Part shown: positions 45,213-56,991 of the stretch, piece by piece
Numbering within the stretch: position 1 is the stretch's first letter
Layout: each line of letters starts with the position of its first letter
Assembly: GCA_029215795.1 (NCBI GenBank)
Contig: JARDYH010000003.1
Location: 104,316,609-104,380,608 of the forward strand
Origin: Anniella stebbinsi
Taxonomy: Eukaryota; Chordata; Lepidosauria; Squamata; Anniellidae
Reading direction: 5' to 3'
DNA length: 64,000 nt
The notes under the pieces: generated by a model
What the model saw: only the letters and a program-made list of their open reading frames with translations
The model's database searches: none
What the model was told of the DNA's origin: nothing
Made by a program: the position numbers and the translations under genes

Positions 45213-45438
45213 GGCTCAATTCGGATGACACGGTAGTCAATGGTGGGGTAATAATCAACTTTACAGTTGTTCATCTAGAGGGTACTCCCCACACAACATG
45301 GTAATAAATAATCAACTGTGGTGTGGATTAGGATCAGTGCTGAGTTGACTATGGCAGCATTCGGGCGACACGATAGTCAAAACAACTGACGATTGTTTCC
45401 CCCACACCAGTTGTTTATTGTGTCATCCGAATTGAGCC
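45213..45438. mobile_element. 226-bp MITE with perfect 19-bp TIRs
   Basis: GGCTCAATTCGGATGACAC at the left is exactly complementary to GTGTCATCCGAATTGAGCC at the right. The flanking trinucleotide ATA occurs on both sides (45210-45212, 45439-45441), consistent with a 3-bp TSD. The inner sequence repeats the theme (ATTCGGGCGACACGATAGTC at about 45360). No coding capacity. Superfamily is uncertain; PIF/Harbinger is possible. Confidence 0.8.
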
Positions 45439-45441
45439 ATA

Positions 45442-46004
45442 GAGTGATCAGGTTCTAGTCTAGCATTCTAGTTTTCTATATGCAGGGTGTTTTCATGCTG
45501 GGGAGCACTCAAACCCATGACCTCCTGACTGCTGTCTGAAGTCCAGTCCAGGAAGGAGTATATACCATGCTTCTTTTGAACATGAAAATTGGCACTTCGT
45601 CCCTCAGATGACACAGCACTTCCGCACTTTTTGTCTGTGTATGTATGTGCTGCTGAACTTCAAGTATGTCCAGGGGCTTACATGAAGCAACTATGCACAT
45701 GGGTTCATTTTTCATTTCAATGAAGAGATCCAATTGGGGTGTTCAAAGGGCGGTGTATGTGGATCTAGTCTCTCCTTTGAAATGAATCAAGTATGTTCTT
45801 GTAGGTAAGAATATTCCATGCCTATACTGGAGCACTTGGATCCATAAGCAAGATTGAGACTCAGGCCCCCTGTATTCCTTCACATGAAATTAATTTACCT
45901 GTGCATTTTTTTCTTGTTGCCTCTACTTCGAATACATAAGGAAGAAGCTTTGATACAAGCAGCACAAGCCTATGCATATTTATTCAGAAGTAAGTTGCAC
46001 CATA
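45442..46004. other. Unassigned spacer
   Basis: GCAGCACAAGCCTATGCATA near 45957 is a short squamate interspersed-repeat fragment. No gene is recognised. Confidence 0.4.
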
Positions 46005-46165
46005 GGGAGGACAGGGCTCCTGTATCTTTAACAGTGGTGTAGAAAAGGGAATTTCAGCAGGTGTCATTTGCATGTATGCAGCACCTGGAGAAATACCCTC
46101 TTCATCACAACACTTTAAAGCTGCAGGAGCCCTTCTCTCTTTTGTATCTGGTCACACTAGCTAAA
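46005..46165. mobile_element. Palindromic hAT-like MITE, half copy
   Basis: GGAGGACAGGGCTCCTGTATC through GCAGGTGTCATTTGCATG and 'cctcttcatcacaaca' to TCTGGTCACACTAG. The left terminus is truncated and the second half is missing. Belongs to the copy 6 subfamily. Confidence 0.75.
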
Positions 46166-46373
46166 GAGGGCAGGGCTCTTGCAGTAATACACTGGTAATG
46201 CTTATACATAACAATCATCAGATTCTTACATCCTCTGTGACTATAAACCTGTACAAAAAGAGCTTAAATTGGAAATAACACCTACATATAATTCAAATTA
46301 TTAATTTCAAACTCTATATATCAGACTATATATAAGTGAGAAAAGGGGGGGGGGGATGTTGTGCAGTAAAAAC

Positions 46374-46645
46374 AACCTACAACTCCCAGCATGCACTGCC
46401 TAGAAGGCTGCACTTACCGGAGCCATGGAACAGCGAGCGCTTGTGCCATTGCCACGGCAGCCAGCACAGTCACCAGCACGAATGCCTGCTGGCATGATGC
46501 AGGAGGGGCAGTCCATGGAGGGGTCGCTGACCCCACACATTTCCCAAGAGCCCCGCAGCTGCCTGCTTCCCCAGAGAGCTCTCCTAGTCCTAATTTTCCA
46601 TAAATGCAACCCTCCCAGGCAGTGCATGCTGGGAGTTGTAGGCTG
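46374..46645. repeat. Inverted repeat with ZNF143-type motif
   Basis: CCTACAACTCCCAGCATGCA (from about 46376) and TGCATGCTGGGAGTTGTAGG (about 46624-46643) are a perfect inverted pair, extended by CTGCCT/AGGCAG. The ACTACAAYTCCCAGCATGC pattern is the known ZNF143 (Staf) binding consensus; here the first A is replaced. The intervening ~220 bp is GC-rich with CpGs. It may be a small transposon or a promoter-like element; no gene start is demonstrable. Confidence 0.55.
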
Positions 46646-46959
46646 TTCACTGCCTGCTTCCCCAGAAAGCTCTGTAGGATGAACAGCCTCCAACTCCTGA
46701 ATGCTGCAGGTGAGAGATCGCCGGGGGGGGGGGGGGGGGGCCTTCTCCAGGCCTCCAGAAAAGCAGGGCTTTGCAAAGGACACAGAAAGGGCCTGTTTGG
46801 GCGGATGGGAGGGAAGCCTTTTTCTCTTCCTCTGGGGGTGCGCAAGGGGGGATGGGGGCATGGGGGGGCATGAGGGAGGGCCTCTGTTAAACCCCACCCC
46901 CGCATCGCAGGGCCCGTTAGGCAGACGCCACTGGTAACAACATGCCTTGCGTTGTCTCA
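46646..46959. other. GC-rich spacer with G-run
   Basis: A G homopolymer lies at about 46723-46740. Overlapping frames on both strands are compositional artefacts. Confidence 0.5.
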
Positions 46960-47208
46960 TGCTGCTGCTCCTGCTGCCTGCAATCAGATCGGCCAGGGGA
47001 GGGGCTGAAGTCGCATTTTGGACTCACCAAAACGCAACATCTAGCCCTTCCCCCGGGCTGATCCGGGGCTTCTCCTTGGCCAGTGCGATTTTAGGGCGGG
47101 AGGAGGAGAGCTGACCGTTTCCCCGGTTTGCCCCCGCCGCCCCGTCGGCCCGGATCGCCCCAGTTTTCCCAGTTAGGACCGGGAAACCCCGGGCGATCTA
47201 GTCACCCT
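46960..47208. mobile_element. Truncated GC-rich fold-back element
   Basis: Reading on the minus strand from 47208, AGGGTGACTAGATCGCCCGG and GGTTTCCCGGTCCTAAC correspond to the left part of the element at 18677. A diverged stem lies further in. The far end and TSD are not resolved. Confidence 0.7.
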
Positions 47209-47984
47209 GAGCAGCAGCAATGGTGAGGATTCCTGCTGCGGCCACCCGCCACCTGTCACAAAAAACAAAACAAAAAGCCCTTAGCAAAATCCCCAGGGTC
47301 CATCGTGAGGATCCATCAGGCCTCAAAAGGGCTGGATTTCCCTGGGACAGACAACCCTAGCCACGTTTGAGTGGCTAGTTTCATTGCCCACCAGTTTTGC
47401 ACGACACCTGTGTTTAAGTGGTAAATAGAAGATGCAGCAACAGCTAGGCCTATAAACAAAGCTTTATTGAAACTGACACTGCTGGTACCTGCCCCTGAAA
47501 GGCTGAGCTGTTCCTTTTAATAGTTTCCCCCAGGGAACCTGTTGCCCTTATCTTCAGTTCCACTAATCATGTTACAACCTGCAGGCGCCTGGCTTGCCAT
47601 GGCTTGTTGTGTCATGAAAACTCAGGAGCCAGGCGTTGTTTGAGGTTTAGTCAACCTTCAAATAACCCACGGGTGTCTACAGACCCTTAGATGTCTCCCG
47701 ACATGAAGTGACAGCCCCCATGAGTAAATTAAGCCACAGTGGGCTGTTGTGATGTGCAAACAGACCCATTATACGGTAAGTCTTTCACCCTGATCTAGCT
47801 GCATATTCCCATTCTGCCACAGCTAGGCAACTAAACATAATGCTATTGGGGCAAGGGAATGTTGATTCCTGGCCTCAGGTATAAAAAGATAACTGAAAAG
47901 AGGACACATTTCACAGGGGCAAAATTAGTTCCCATTCAGCTAACTATGAATGTATGTGACATATTTTGTGGTACACTGTACATT
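47209..47984. other. Unclassified DNA, possible retroelement fragment
   Basis: From about 47445 the sequence includes AAAGCTTTATTGAAACTG, which read on the minus strand looks like a polyadenylation end, similar in style to 12.6 and 59.03 kb. 47690-47770 resembles a TIR motif also near 41650. No coding region is recognised. Confidence 0.35.
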
Positions 47985-48165
47985 ATACTGGGGGTGTTAT
48001 ATATGGGTTTGCCCTTGAAAACGATCCAGAATATCAGCTATTCCAAACTAGGACAGCAGGTATGTTAACAGGGACTGAGTAATCCAATCATATTACACGC
48101 ATGCTTTGCTATCTGCAATGGCTTGCAGTGTATTTCCAGGCCCAATTCAAAATGCTGGTAAAAAC
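47985..48165 (+). pseudogene. L2 LINE fragment
   Basis: LYMGLPLKTIQN and, in another frame, the LHWLPV-type block ending 'cccaattcaaaatgctggt' correspond to 40618-40790 of the intact L2. It is cut at 48166 by the CR1 copy. Confidence 0.75.
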
Positions 48166-50572
48166 ATAAGAAGATGCATGCGGGACCAGACCAAGGGTTC
48201 ATCTAGTCTAGCACTCCATTCCCACAGTGGCCAACCAGCTGTCGACCAGGGACCCAAAAGCAAGACACAGTGCAACAGCACCCTCCCACCCATGTTCCCC
48301 AGCAACTAGTGTATACAGGCTTACTGCCTCTGATACTGGAAGTAGCACATTGCCATCAGGACTAGTAGCCATTGATAGCCTTCTCCTCCAGGAATTTATC
48401 CAACCCCCTTTTCAAGCCATCCAAACTGGTGGCCATCACTACATCTTGTGGAAGTGAATTCCATAATTTAACTATGCACTGTGTGAAGAAGTGCTTCCTT
48501 TGATCTGTCCTGAACTTTCCACCAATCAGCTTCATGAGATGACCCCATTGGGTTCTAGTATTATGGGAGGGGGAGAAAAATGTCTCCCTATCCATATTCT
48601 CCACACCATGCATAATTCTGTACACCTTTATCAGGTCTCCCCGTAGCCTCCTTTTTTCCAAGCTAAACAACCCCAGATATTGTAACCTTCCCTCATAGTG
48701 GAGATGTTCCAGCCCCTTGATCATTTTAGTTGCCCTTTTCTGCACTTTTTGCAGCTCTACGATATCTTTTTTTAGGTGTGGTGACCAAAACTGGACACAG
48801 TATTCTAAGTGTGGTTGCACCATAGATTTGTATAAAGGTAGTATAATACTGGCAGTTTTATTCTCAATTCCTTTTCTAATAATGCCTAACGTGGAGTTTG
48901 CCTTCATTACAGCGGCCGCATATTGGATTGACTGCCAGCTCAGATCCCATCTGGTTATACTCCCAGCTTGGAGAGATCCTTTTGAAGCTCCTCATAATCC
49001 CTTTTTGTTTTGACCACCTTAAATAATTTGGTGTCATTGGCAAACTTGGCCACTTCACTGCTCACTCCTAATTCCAGATCATTTATGAACAAGTTGAAAA
49101 GAATTGGTCCCAATACAAATCACTGTGGGACCCCACTATTTACTTCCCTCCATCGGGAGCATTTACCATTTATTCCTACTCTTTGCTTTCTGTTCTTTAA
49201 CCAGTTACTGATCCATAAGAGGATCTCTCCCCTTATTCCGTTACTGCTAAATATGTTCAGGAGTCTTTGATGAGAGACTTTATCAAAATCCTATTGGAAG
49301 TCCAACTATACAATGTCCACCATATCACCCCGTCTACATTTTTACTGGCATTCTCAAAGAACTCTAAAAGATTAGTGAGACAGAACTTACCTTTGTGGAA
49401 ACCATGTTGATTCTTTTTCAGAAGGACTTGTCCTTCTAAATGCTTACCAATTTTGTCTTTAATAATGCTTTCAACCAAGTTACTTAGATCCCTTTATAAA
49501 AAATGGTGTTACATTTGTCATCCTCTAGTCCTCTGGTACAGAGGCTGAGCTTAGGGACATGTTGCATATTTTGGTTAGAAGATCAGCAATTTCATATTTG
49601 AGTTCTTTGAGAACTCTAGGATGGATACCATCCAGGCCTGGTGATTTATTTGCTTTCAGTTTGTCAATAAGATAGAGAACATTTTCTGTCACCACTATTT
49701 GCCTCAGTTCCTCAGACTCCCTTCCTGAAAACATCCGTTCAGGCACAGGCATCTATCCTATATCTTCTGCAGTGAACACCAACGTGAAGAATTTATTCGG
49801 CTTCTCCGCAATCTCCCTGTCTTTGGCAGGATCTACACTGCTGCTTTATATATTGGTATTGAAGTGCACTGACAACTGTTGGGGCCCATGACACATTCCA
49901 TATACTGTTTTCAAACCGCTTTCCAAGTATTATATCCTGCTTGGTGTAGATCTGGCTCTCCTTTAGTACTCCCTTAACTCCATTGTCATCCAGCTGTCCA
50001 ACTGCTTCCCTAGCTGGTTTCCTGCTTCTGATATATCTGAAGGATTCTTTATTGTTGGCCTTGATATTGTTAGCAATATGCTCTTCAAAATGCTTTTTTG
50101 CATCTCTTATTGTCTGCTTGCATCACCTTAATGCAAGCTTGTGCTCCCTTTTATTTTTTTCACTTGGGCAAGACTTCCATTTTCTGGAGGAAGCCCTCTT
50201 TTCTATAACAGCTTCCTTAACACCACTAGTTAACCATGCCATTGTCCTCTTGGACCTTTCCTAACCTGTGGTATACATTTTAGTTGAGCTTCTATTATTC
50301 TAGTTTTGAGTAACTTCCACACATTTTGAAGGGATTGAACTCCCTTGACTCCCCCTTTCAACTTGGAATATACATTTGTCCAGTCAATGTGGGGTTATTA
50401 TTATTACAACACTTCCTCATTTGGAGGCTTCCATGATTTCATTTTCCATCTCAAGGTCACTCTGAGCATTCTGGTCTGGGGGATGATTTCACGTTCCTAG
50501 AACTGAATTAGTTTTAGGCTCCTGTATTGTCACCCACAGTGCTTCTGTGGAAGAGTCTGACCCATTTAGATC
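48166..50572 (-). pseudogene. CR1 LINE ORF2 RT to C terminus and 3' UTR
   Basis: Reading from right to left: KANKSPGLDGIHPRVLKELK (RT entry, about 49660-49600), NQHGFHKGKFCLTNLLEF (RT, about 49410), sequence near 48980 matching SWEYNQMGSELAVNP-like CR1 blocks, then an open C-terminal frame 48907-48362: NSTLGIIRKGIENKTASIIL, MVQPHLEYCVQFWSPHLKKD, QKRATKMIKGLE, LGLFSLEKRRLRGDLI, LWNSLPQDVV. It ends with a 3' UTR carrying 'ctggtcccgcatgc'-type CR1 signature near 48190. The RT domain has frameshifts, and the region 49270-49000 lacks an intact YADD block. Confidence 0.9.
49822..49945. mobile_element. Small MITE nested in CR1
   Basis: The ends GGATCTACAC and GTGTAGATCT are inverted. The core TGACAACTGTTGGGGCCCA is shared with 11743-11764. 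It interrupts the CR1 pre-RT region. Confidence 0.7.
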
Positions 50573-50915
50573 ATAGAATCATAGAATAGTAGAGTTGGAA
50601 GGGGCCTATAAGGCCATGGAGTCCAACCCCCTGCTCAATGCAGGAATCTACCTTAAAGCATCCCTGACAGATGGTTGTCCATTTGCCTCTTGAATGCCTC
50701 TAATGTGAGAGAGCCCACCACCTCCCTAGGTAATGGGTTCCATTGTCGTATTGCTCTAACAGTTAGGAAGTTTTTTCCTGAAGTCCATCTGGAATCTGGC
50801 TTCCTGTAACTTGAGCCCATTATTCAGTGTCCTGCATTCTGGGTTGATCGAGAAGAGATCCTGGCCCTCCTCTGTGTGACAACCTTTCAAGTATTTGAAA
50901 AATAGACTAGATATT
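50573..50915 (-). pseudogene. Second CR1 3' end nested in CR1
   Basis: Starts with 'catagaatcatagaatagtagagttggaagggg', the CR1 3' terminus in reverse, and runs to the SLEKRRL-proximal region ('caacctttcaagtatttgaa'). It is closely similar to 27330-27667 and 18115-18440, i.e. a different CR1 subfamily from its host. Confidence 0.9.
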
Positions 50916-51240
50916 CTAGTGTACTCAACACTGTGCCCTCATTGACATACAGAGCAACACCGCCCCCAGCATGCCCTTCCTTGTCCTTCCTGTAAAGTTT
51001 ATATATCCAGAGATGAATGTATCCAACTGGTTCTCTCCATTCCACCAGGTTTTTGTAATGCCCACTATGTCCAGGTTCTCCTTTAAGACCAAGCATTCCA
51101 ATTCTCCCATTTTGACTTGGAGGCTTCTAGCATCTGCGTAGAAACCCCTGTACATGGTGTCTCTCCCCAGATGTCTCTGACATGTGCATTTTTCACTGTG
51201 GCACTTAGCACTCTTTAATTGGCTATCATGTTCTATCATA
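50916..51240 (-). pseudogene. CR1 LINE endonuclease N-terminal part
   Basis: On the minus strand ADARSLQVKMGELECLVLKE and LDIVGITKTWWN match the CR1 endonuclease start. In active relatives this block reads (I/L)TETWW; here the catalytic Glu is Lys. It continues to GYINFTGRTRKG and VLLCM-type GGVALYV sequence in another frame. A downstream fragment of the same CR1 is displaced by the nested copy. Confidence 0.85.
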
Positions 51241-51597
51241 GGGTGCCTCTACAAGAGCGTTTTAAAGCTCCTTCAAGGCGCATTAAAAATTTGACCTCTA
51301 CAAGAGCAGAGCACAAATTGGGGGTCGAGGTGCTTTTTCTATGCGATTATGCGCATTATCGAATGTACGTTAAATAGCGAGTTTTAATTTACCGCGGCCG
51401 TCAATGCGCCTTATGACCATGTAAACAAGCGATTCTCCGCATTAAACACTTCTAAAGCGCATTTCATACAACCAGTAAGGCAACCTGTTATGTGCTTAAC
51501 CACCTCCTGCGTATAGTGATTTGCCATAAAAGCGATTGCGAGAAGATGCGCATAATCAGATAACCAGGTGTCAAACTGAATTCTTGTAGAGGGGGCC
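51241..51597 (+). mobile_element. GCGCAT-rich MITE, copy 3
   Basis: The ends GGGTGCCTCTACAAGAG and CTTGTAGAGGGGGCC are flanked by ATA on both sides (51238-51240, 51598-51600), suggesting a 3-bp TSD. More diverged than copies 2 and 4: the short shared frame is closed by TAA about 12 codons in. Confidence 0.85.
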
Positions 51598-51654
51598 ATA
51601 TACTCATGGCCGATTTTCTCCCCTTCTACATTTGGACAATCAAAAACATTTTCA

Positions 51655-51755
51655 TACTCTAAGTATGACTAAGTCTGGATTCAATGGAACTTAAGCTATT
51701 CATACCTAATTTGGCTCATCAGTGGGTCTACTCTAAGTATGACTAAGTCTGGATT
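51655..51755. repeat. Two-copy 27-bp direct repeat, 74-bp period
   Basis: TACTCTAAGTATGACTAAGTC plus TGGATT occurs at 51655 and 51729. The intervening sequence is partly related. Confidence 0.85.
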
Positions 51756-51759
51756 AAGC

Positions 51760-53165
51760 CCATTGAAAAACAAATAAATGCATATTATATCTTCAGCTCT
51801 CGTTACTGTGATAAAGTTGCGTAACTCTTAAATTCTATTGGTAAGGTGCTGTTTAAAAAGATCTTTTAAAAACAGCTATTTCCTTTCAGGGGAAAATGCA
51901 TAAGCTATTACCAATTCTTACTTCCATTAAATCATTTAGAAAAGTAAAACATAAAATTTAAAGAGAAAAAGCATGGCATAACCTATATCAAGAACCCAAA
52001 TGTGCACTTGAGAGCAATCTCCAAATTCTTTCTAAATCACTTAGGAGAGCCCTAAGCTACTTTCTGTCTGTCTGGTCCCATTTCTCTGCTTTTAGTGCTC
52101 TTAATGTTGTGTCATTTAGACAAGTGGCTCTATTTTTAATTTTGGATCTGTGTGATCTTTTCTTAAAGATTGTGTTGAGTCAGGACTGGCGGCAGACAAA
52201 CAGGCTTTTCAAGAAGTGGGTTGTGGCTTTTTTTAAGAGAAAAAAACATCTGAAACACTTATAACCATTTAAACCCTAGTTCCAGACTTGCAGTCAATTA
52301 TTAGCTGTTTAGCCAAACATGTAATTGTCTCTCTCCATTCTTCTTTGCACGATTTCGGTTTGCAACCTCTGTCCTGTGAGGAATTATGTCAAATCCTATC
52401 CCACGGTGGCCCTTGAATCTTGCTTTCTTCCTCAGTAGAACAATAAGCAGCATGCCACCCTGTATGATTTCTGAAAGACTAGTTACGGTGTGTGCGTAAA
52501 AGTTCTATTTTCCTTATGTAGAAGGCAGAAGAAATGTATATTTTACTGTTAAAGGGACATAAAATCCAAATGGTTTTTAAGCATTCCACTCAGTGCCTGT
52601 CTACCTGATGGGGTGTTCTTTATGTGCAGGGAACATGTGAATATTGAACTGCCACTATTTATCTGAGCAAACTTGTTAATAGGTAAGATCAGAACAGAGT
52701 GTCCAAGTATTGACAGTTTATATTTGAAGCTCTGCCAAGACAAGAATTCAGGGCTCCAAAACATTTCTAGGTCCTTATTTGACTATCTATATTTGCAAGG
52801 GCTGTAACTTTATCAAAGTTATGGAGACACTCAGATGAGCCTGTTACATGTCAAATCCTGCCCTGTGCCTCCTCCCTGCTTTATGTTCTCACACGCCACA
52901 CAGCTGTGTAAGCATCCTACTCCTCAGAGGCCATGGTCATATCAGGGATGGGTAGCTTTGCGGTCACAGCCTTGACCCCTGCCAGGTGCTGCACAGACCT
53001 CCAGGTCTTTTTGTGCAGGCTGCAGCTCTGGACAGGCGAGGAGAAGAGCCATGACAGGAGCATAGAAGTCTTGCAGAATTACCTAAGGCTGGAGCATATA
53101 AAGAGCCAAGGTGTGGTGGAAAGATCTCGGTAGCCTTAGGCAACCTGTGTCCTCAGCATAGGTAC
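51760..53165. other. Repeat-poor spacer
   Basis: 52130-52400 is free of recognised repeats and might be conserved noncoding DNA (inference). No exon is supported. Confidence 0.35.
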
Positions 53166-53169
53166 ACAA

Positions 53170-53310
53170 CCTGTATAATAATAAAATGCCTGCTCGTTTG
53201 TCAGTGCCACAGCACCAAGACCATGAAAACCCAAACACCTGAAACTTGGCATGCATACTAAGTGATGCTAGGGGTGTGTGCCTCAGGTTTATTTTGCTTT
53301 CAAAAAACAT
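53170..53310. mobile_element. Possible Helitron-like or related 5' end
   Basis: TATAATAATAAAATGCCTGC is followed by 'tcgtttgtcagtgccac' and 'gaaacttggcatgcat'. In other tetrapods such text occurs at ends of interspersed elements. No terminal hairpin or CTRR end was identified, so it is a weak call. Confidence 0.25.
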
Positions 53311-54489
53311 TAATTAATTTAAATGTGTCCATGAGCTTGAAGCCTGCAGTAACACCTTCAGCCACTAGGAGCGGACTTCCATGACCTAGGCATAGTTTTG
53401 CAGCCAATGCAGTTCAAAGCAGGGGAGATGACTAGACCAAGGGACAGAGTTGCATGCCTGCTCCTTCGCCTGCTGTGGGAGAGCCCCCTCCTTCACAGAA
53501 TGGAGTGGACAGGCCTCTCCCTTGGGGGACTACAAAGGTCAGGTGGAAAAGAAAAATGGAAATCTGGGCGGGGAGAGATTGGAATAGATTATCCTGGAGG
53601 TGGGCTGCCTAGAACCTTGAGCACTGAGGCTACACTGTTGAGGTATTGAGGCTACACTGCAACATTTTGTTACAGGTCCTAGTTAGTAATAGTAGTAGTA
53701 GCAGCAGCAGCCATATATGTAGTTGTAGTAGTAGAACTGTGCCATAAGACAATATTGGAATGCACCTCCTAAGTATCATTTAATAATAACTCAAATAGTT
53801 GGCAACTACTTCTGTTAAAAGGCTCTGAGCAAGGGCCAAACTAGATGTGATGCCAACAGGTTGCACCTAGGCTTGCATTTCTACACGGAATGGTGTAGAG
53901 GGAGGGGGTGATCCTGGACTTACCTGCTTCCGGGATTGTCCCCCAGTATACAAATGGAAGCATGATGTCCCGGAAACAAACAGGAACGTCACACCTGTCA
54001 CGTTCGCCATTTTTTTTAAAGAGCCAGGAGCCCTTGTCGCACAGTGAAAAAGGTAGGAACTCCCCATGTGCCCCCTACCCCCCCCCCGGCCATCCTAGGG
54101 ATAGCAAAATTGCTTCCCCCCCATGGGCACAGAGCCACCCCATGTGGCTCCATGCCCGTTTCAGGTCCCTAGGTCATCCCCAGTTGCCCCCAGGATCTCA
54201 AAGAGTGGAGAACAAGCTGATAGTGGATTATTGATTATTAGAGCTAGAGCTTGCTTACTTCAAACTTTTGGGTCAAACTAACGTGATGCTAAATGTATCA
54301 CTTGCTGCTGTATCTTAAAAAATAAGAAGCAGACAGAAAGGGTCTGGTTTTTGTTGGGACTGCCAACATATGAGAAGAGGGGGTTTAACCCTTTTCTTTC
54401 ATACCACGGACCTGACAAAAATCCCACCATAACAGCAATGGAGCTTGTGTCCTGTGCATAATCATAGTCAAAGTGGAGGGGGTAATTTT
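53311..54489. other. Unassigned spacer with trinucleotide tract
   Basis: A (GTA)n(GCA)n tract lies near 53686-53712. No gene is recognised. Confidence 0.4.
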
Positions 54490-54925
54490 TGTTGTACAGG
54501 TCATCTAGTCCAACACTTTGATGAGAGTGTCAATGGGATATATATCAAATTTACAGATGGCACAAAGCTGGAAGGGATAGCTGTCAGCATGGAAGAGGGA
54601 ATCATGTACAAAACGATCTTGACACTGGACTGAAACCAACAAAATGAAATTCAACAGAGCACACATGTAGGATGTGAAGAAACTATGCTTGACAGCAGTA
54701 AAGAGGATCTAGTGTCATTGCAGATCACAAGCAGAACATGAATCTAATACAGTCTTAAGCTGCGTTCAAAGAAGCATAGTATCCAGATCATGTCAAGTAA
54801 TAATTCCACTTGATTCTTCACTGATCAGGCTGCATCTGGAATACTGTATTGCCAAATTTTAAGAAGGACATTGGCAAACTGGAGTATATCCAGAGAAGGG
54901 CAACCAGGCTGGTCAAGGGGTTGGG
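54490..54925 (+). pseudogene. CR1 LINE ORF2 fragment
   Basis: FTDGTKLEGIAVSMEEGIMY, NQQNEIQQSTH-like (in CR1, 'NKMKFN'), QAASGILYCQI-like and 'gagaagggcaaccaggctgg' follow the CR1 post-RT region in order. Several stops and frameshifts are present. This region is not represented in the shorter copies at 18 and 27 kb. Confidence 0.75.
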
Positions 54926-54944
54926 GGGTGGGGTGGAAGCTGTT

Positions 54945-55045
54945 TGAGGTTAACAGCACAATCCTATGCATATCTGCTTTGAAATATGTTCCATACAGTT
55001 CAATGGGGCCCACTCCCATGTAAGTGTGGGTATAGGACTGCAGCC
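54945..55045. repeat. Squamate interspersed repeat fragment
   Basis: 'gcacaatcctatgcatatctg' to 'gtgtgggtataggactgcagcc' parallels 34970-35060. Confidence 0.6.
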
Positions 55046-55850
55046 TTAGTATGACAATACAGGAAAATACACACTGGACAATTTTGTCTTCGTGTTGCTC
55101 CTTCCTGCCTCATTGTGTTTCAGCCCAGCCTTGCCCTCGCACAAAATACAGTAGCAAGCCAAAACAAAATGCTTATGACAGATAGGTGAAAGCAAGGTTG
55201 GTTAGTTACTGGGATGGGGGGGAAATCCCATCCAATTTTTTAAAAATCAGTTTTTTATATTTTTTAAGCATATTTTTTTTATCCATCCCACTATATTTTC
55301 TGTCTTAACTAACTCCTCTGCCTTGCTTGGCCCAACACCACCGTATCACCACATAAGCACAGAACAGCATGTGACTTTAGTCAGAGTAACTAGAAGCCCA
55401 AAATCTCCAAGAAGTAAGAACTGTAAGTTAAGCTGGCATTTATGCTCATGTCTGATTGGTAGGTAACTTAATTTTAATGAGACTGTAACTTTAGGTCTAG
55501 CATATTATGATTAGATTTAATTGTAACTATGTTATTTTTAAGTTGCGAAGCAATTTAGTATTTTATTTATGTGTTTTTAAAATATGTCTAATAGTACCAC
55601 TTAATGTGCTAAGTTATAAATGACGCATTTAATGTAAGTAAAATAAATTTAGGTTCAATAAGAAAATAAGTATGCAGATATTTCAATTCTGCCCCCCCAA
55701 AAAACTTTCCCCCAACCCCTAGTTTCAAAATTTCTCAAAATTTTACAACTCATTGCTAGTTACATAGCAATCTTATACAATCATAGTTAATTCTAAGGAA
55801 CTTGACAGTTTTCATAATGATATGCTCCTGGTGGTACCACAATGACCTGG
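55046..55850. other. Unassigned AT-rich spacer
   Basis: No gene or repeat is recognised. Confidence 0.35.
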
Positions 55851-55854
55851 TGGA

Positions 55855-56152
55855 GTCCACCCGGAAACAGCCTTCAGTGTGGTGGCCCCCTTTCTGTGGA
55901 ACTCCCCGCCCCTGGAGATCAGGTACATGCCAACACTGTGTTGCTTTCAACACATCCAGAAAATAATTCTGTTCCAGGAAGCATTCCTTAAATGACCAGT
56001 CACAGTTTTTATTGGCATTCTGTTTTTAATAATTTTAATATGATTTTTAAAATCTTTTTATCTTTATACTATTTTACCTCATAGGTTCACCTCTACAGAA
56101 TCTGTTTTAGATGTGGAGTAGTAAACAAATGTTGTAAATAAATAAAATAAAA
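55855..56152 (+). pseudogene. L2-like LINE 3' end
   Basis: TAFSVVAPFLWNSPPLEIRY and MPTLCCFQHIQKIILFQEAF then a stop parallel the 'AFSVVAPQLWNDLPDEARLAP' end of L2. An AT-rich UTR and AAATAAATAAAATA tail follow. Confidence 0.75.
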
Positions 56153-56991
56153 AATAGAGAGGAGGATCTTTCAATTTTGACAAAGGATTTTGCAAAACTG
56201 ATTGAGTACTAATGCACACATGCTACAGACATGTGAAACAGCACTATGGGAAAGTAGCTTCAGCCAATCACTACTCAGAAGTGCAGAGATTTCACACATA
56301 TGGGCTAGCTCACCAATTAAGGATGCAATTCTTTGCATGTTTAGACAGACTGAGGAATGCTGGGAAATGTAGAAGTTATTTCTGTCTAAATGTGCATAGG
56401 ATTGGCCCTAAGAGACTCTTTTAATGTGATGCCAGTTGTATGGCGTGCCTGCATAGGCCAGTGTTATTCATGAACTTTTTATAATGTCTATCACAGTAAA
56501 ACTGGCCATAATACTTTTTTGGCTGGGTATACAATTGCTGTAATACTCAATTGACTGAATAAACAAAAGAAATTGACTATAATGTATTATTCATTTGACT
56601 TGGTCCTCACCTTTCTACCAAAAATGGTACTCAAGGCAGCTACCAGGTGTTCTTTTGAAAATATTAGTCCCAACAATTAATATTTAACAGATTTTCAATT
56701 AATTGATTACATTTAAATTAATGTATATTATCACAACCTCCATAACAAAGTATTTTTATGATACTGAAGGAAGTGTGAGATAATTTGCTGTCATTCATTG
56801 TTAGAAATGTGCACCAAAAACTAACTTCATTTAGGCTTGTGTGTTAGAGATTAACAGAGAATTCCTAGCACCCTAATCAAGCTACAGTTCCCATACCGCT
56901 ATAAAATTGATATATCTTTGTAGTATAGACATAATAATCAAACACATGTTTTAGCAAGTGATAAACTCTATGCTTTCTGGTTCTACAACAG
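56153..56991. other. AT-rich sequence, possible intron
   Basis: No repeat or exon is recognised. If the candidate exon at 56992 is real, this would be the end of its preceding intron. A TTCTGGTTCTACAACAG acceptor-like end lies at 56975-56991. Confidence 0.3.

Noticed and set aside
46400..46960. Pro-rich 186- and 163-codon minus-strand frames
   Set aside because: Compositional artefact of GC-rich sequence with a G-run, with competing frames on the plus strand.
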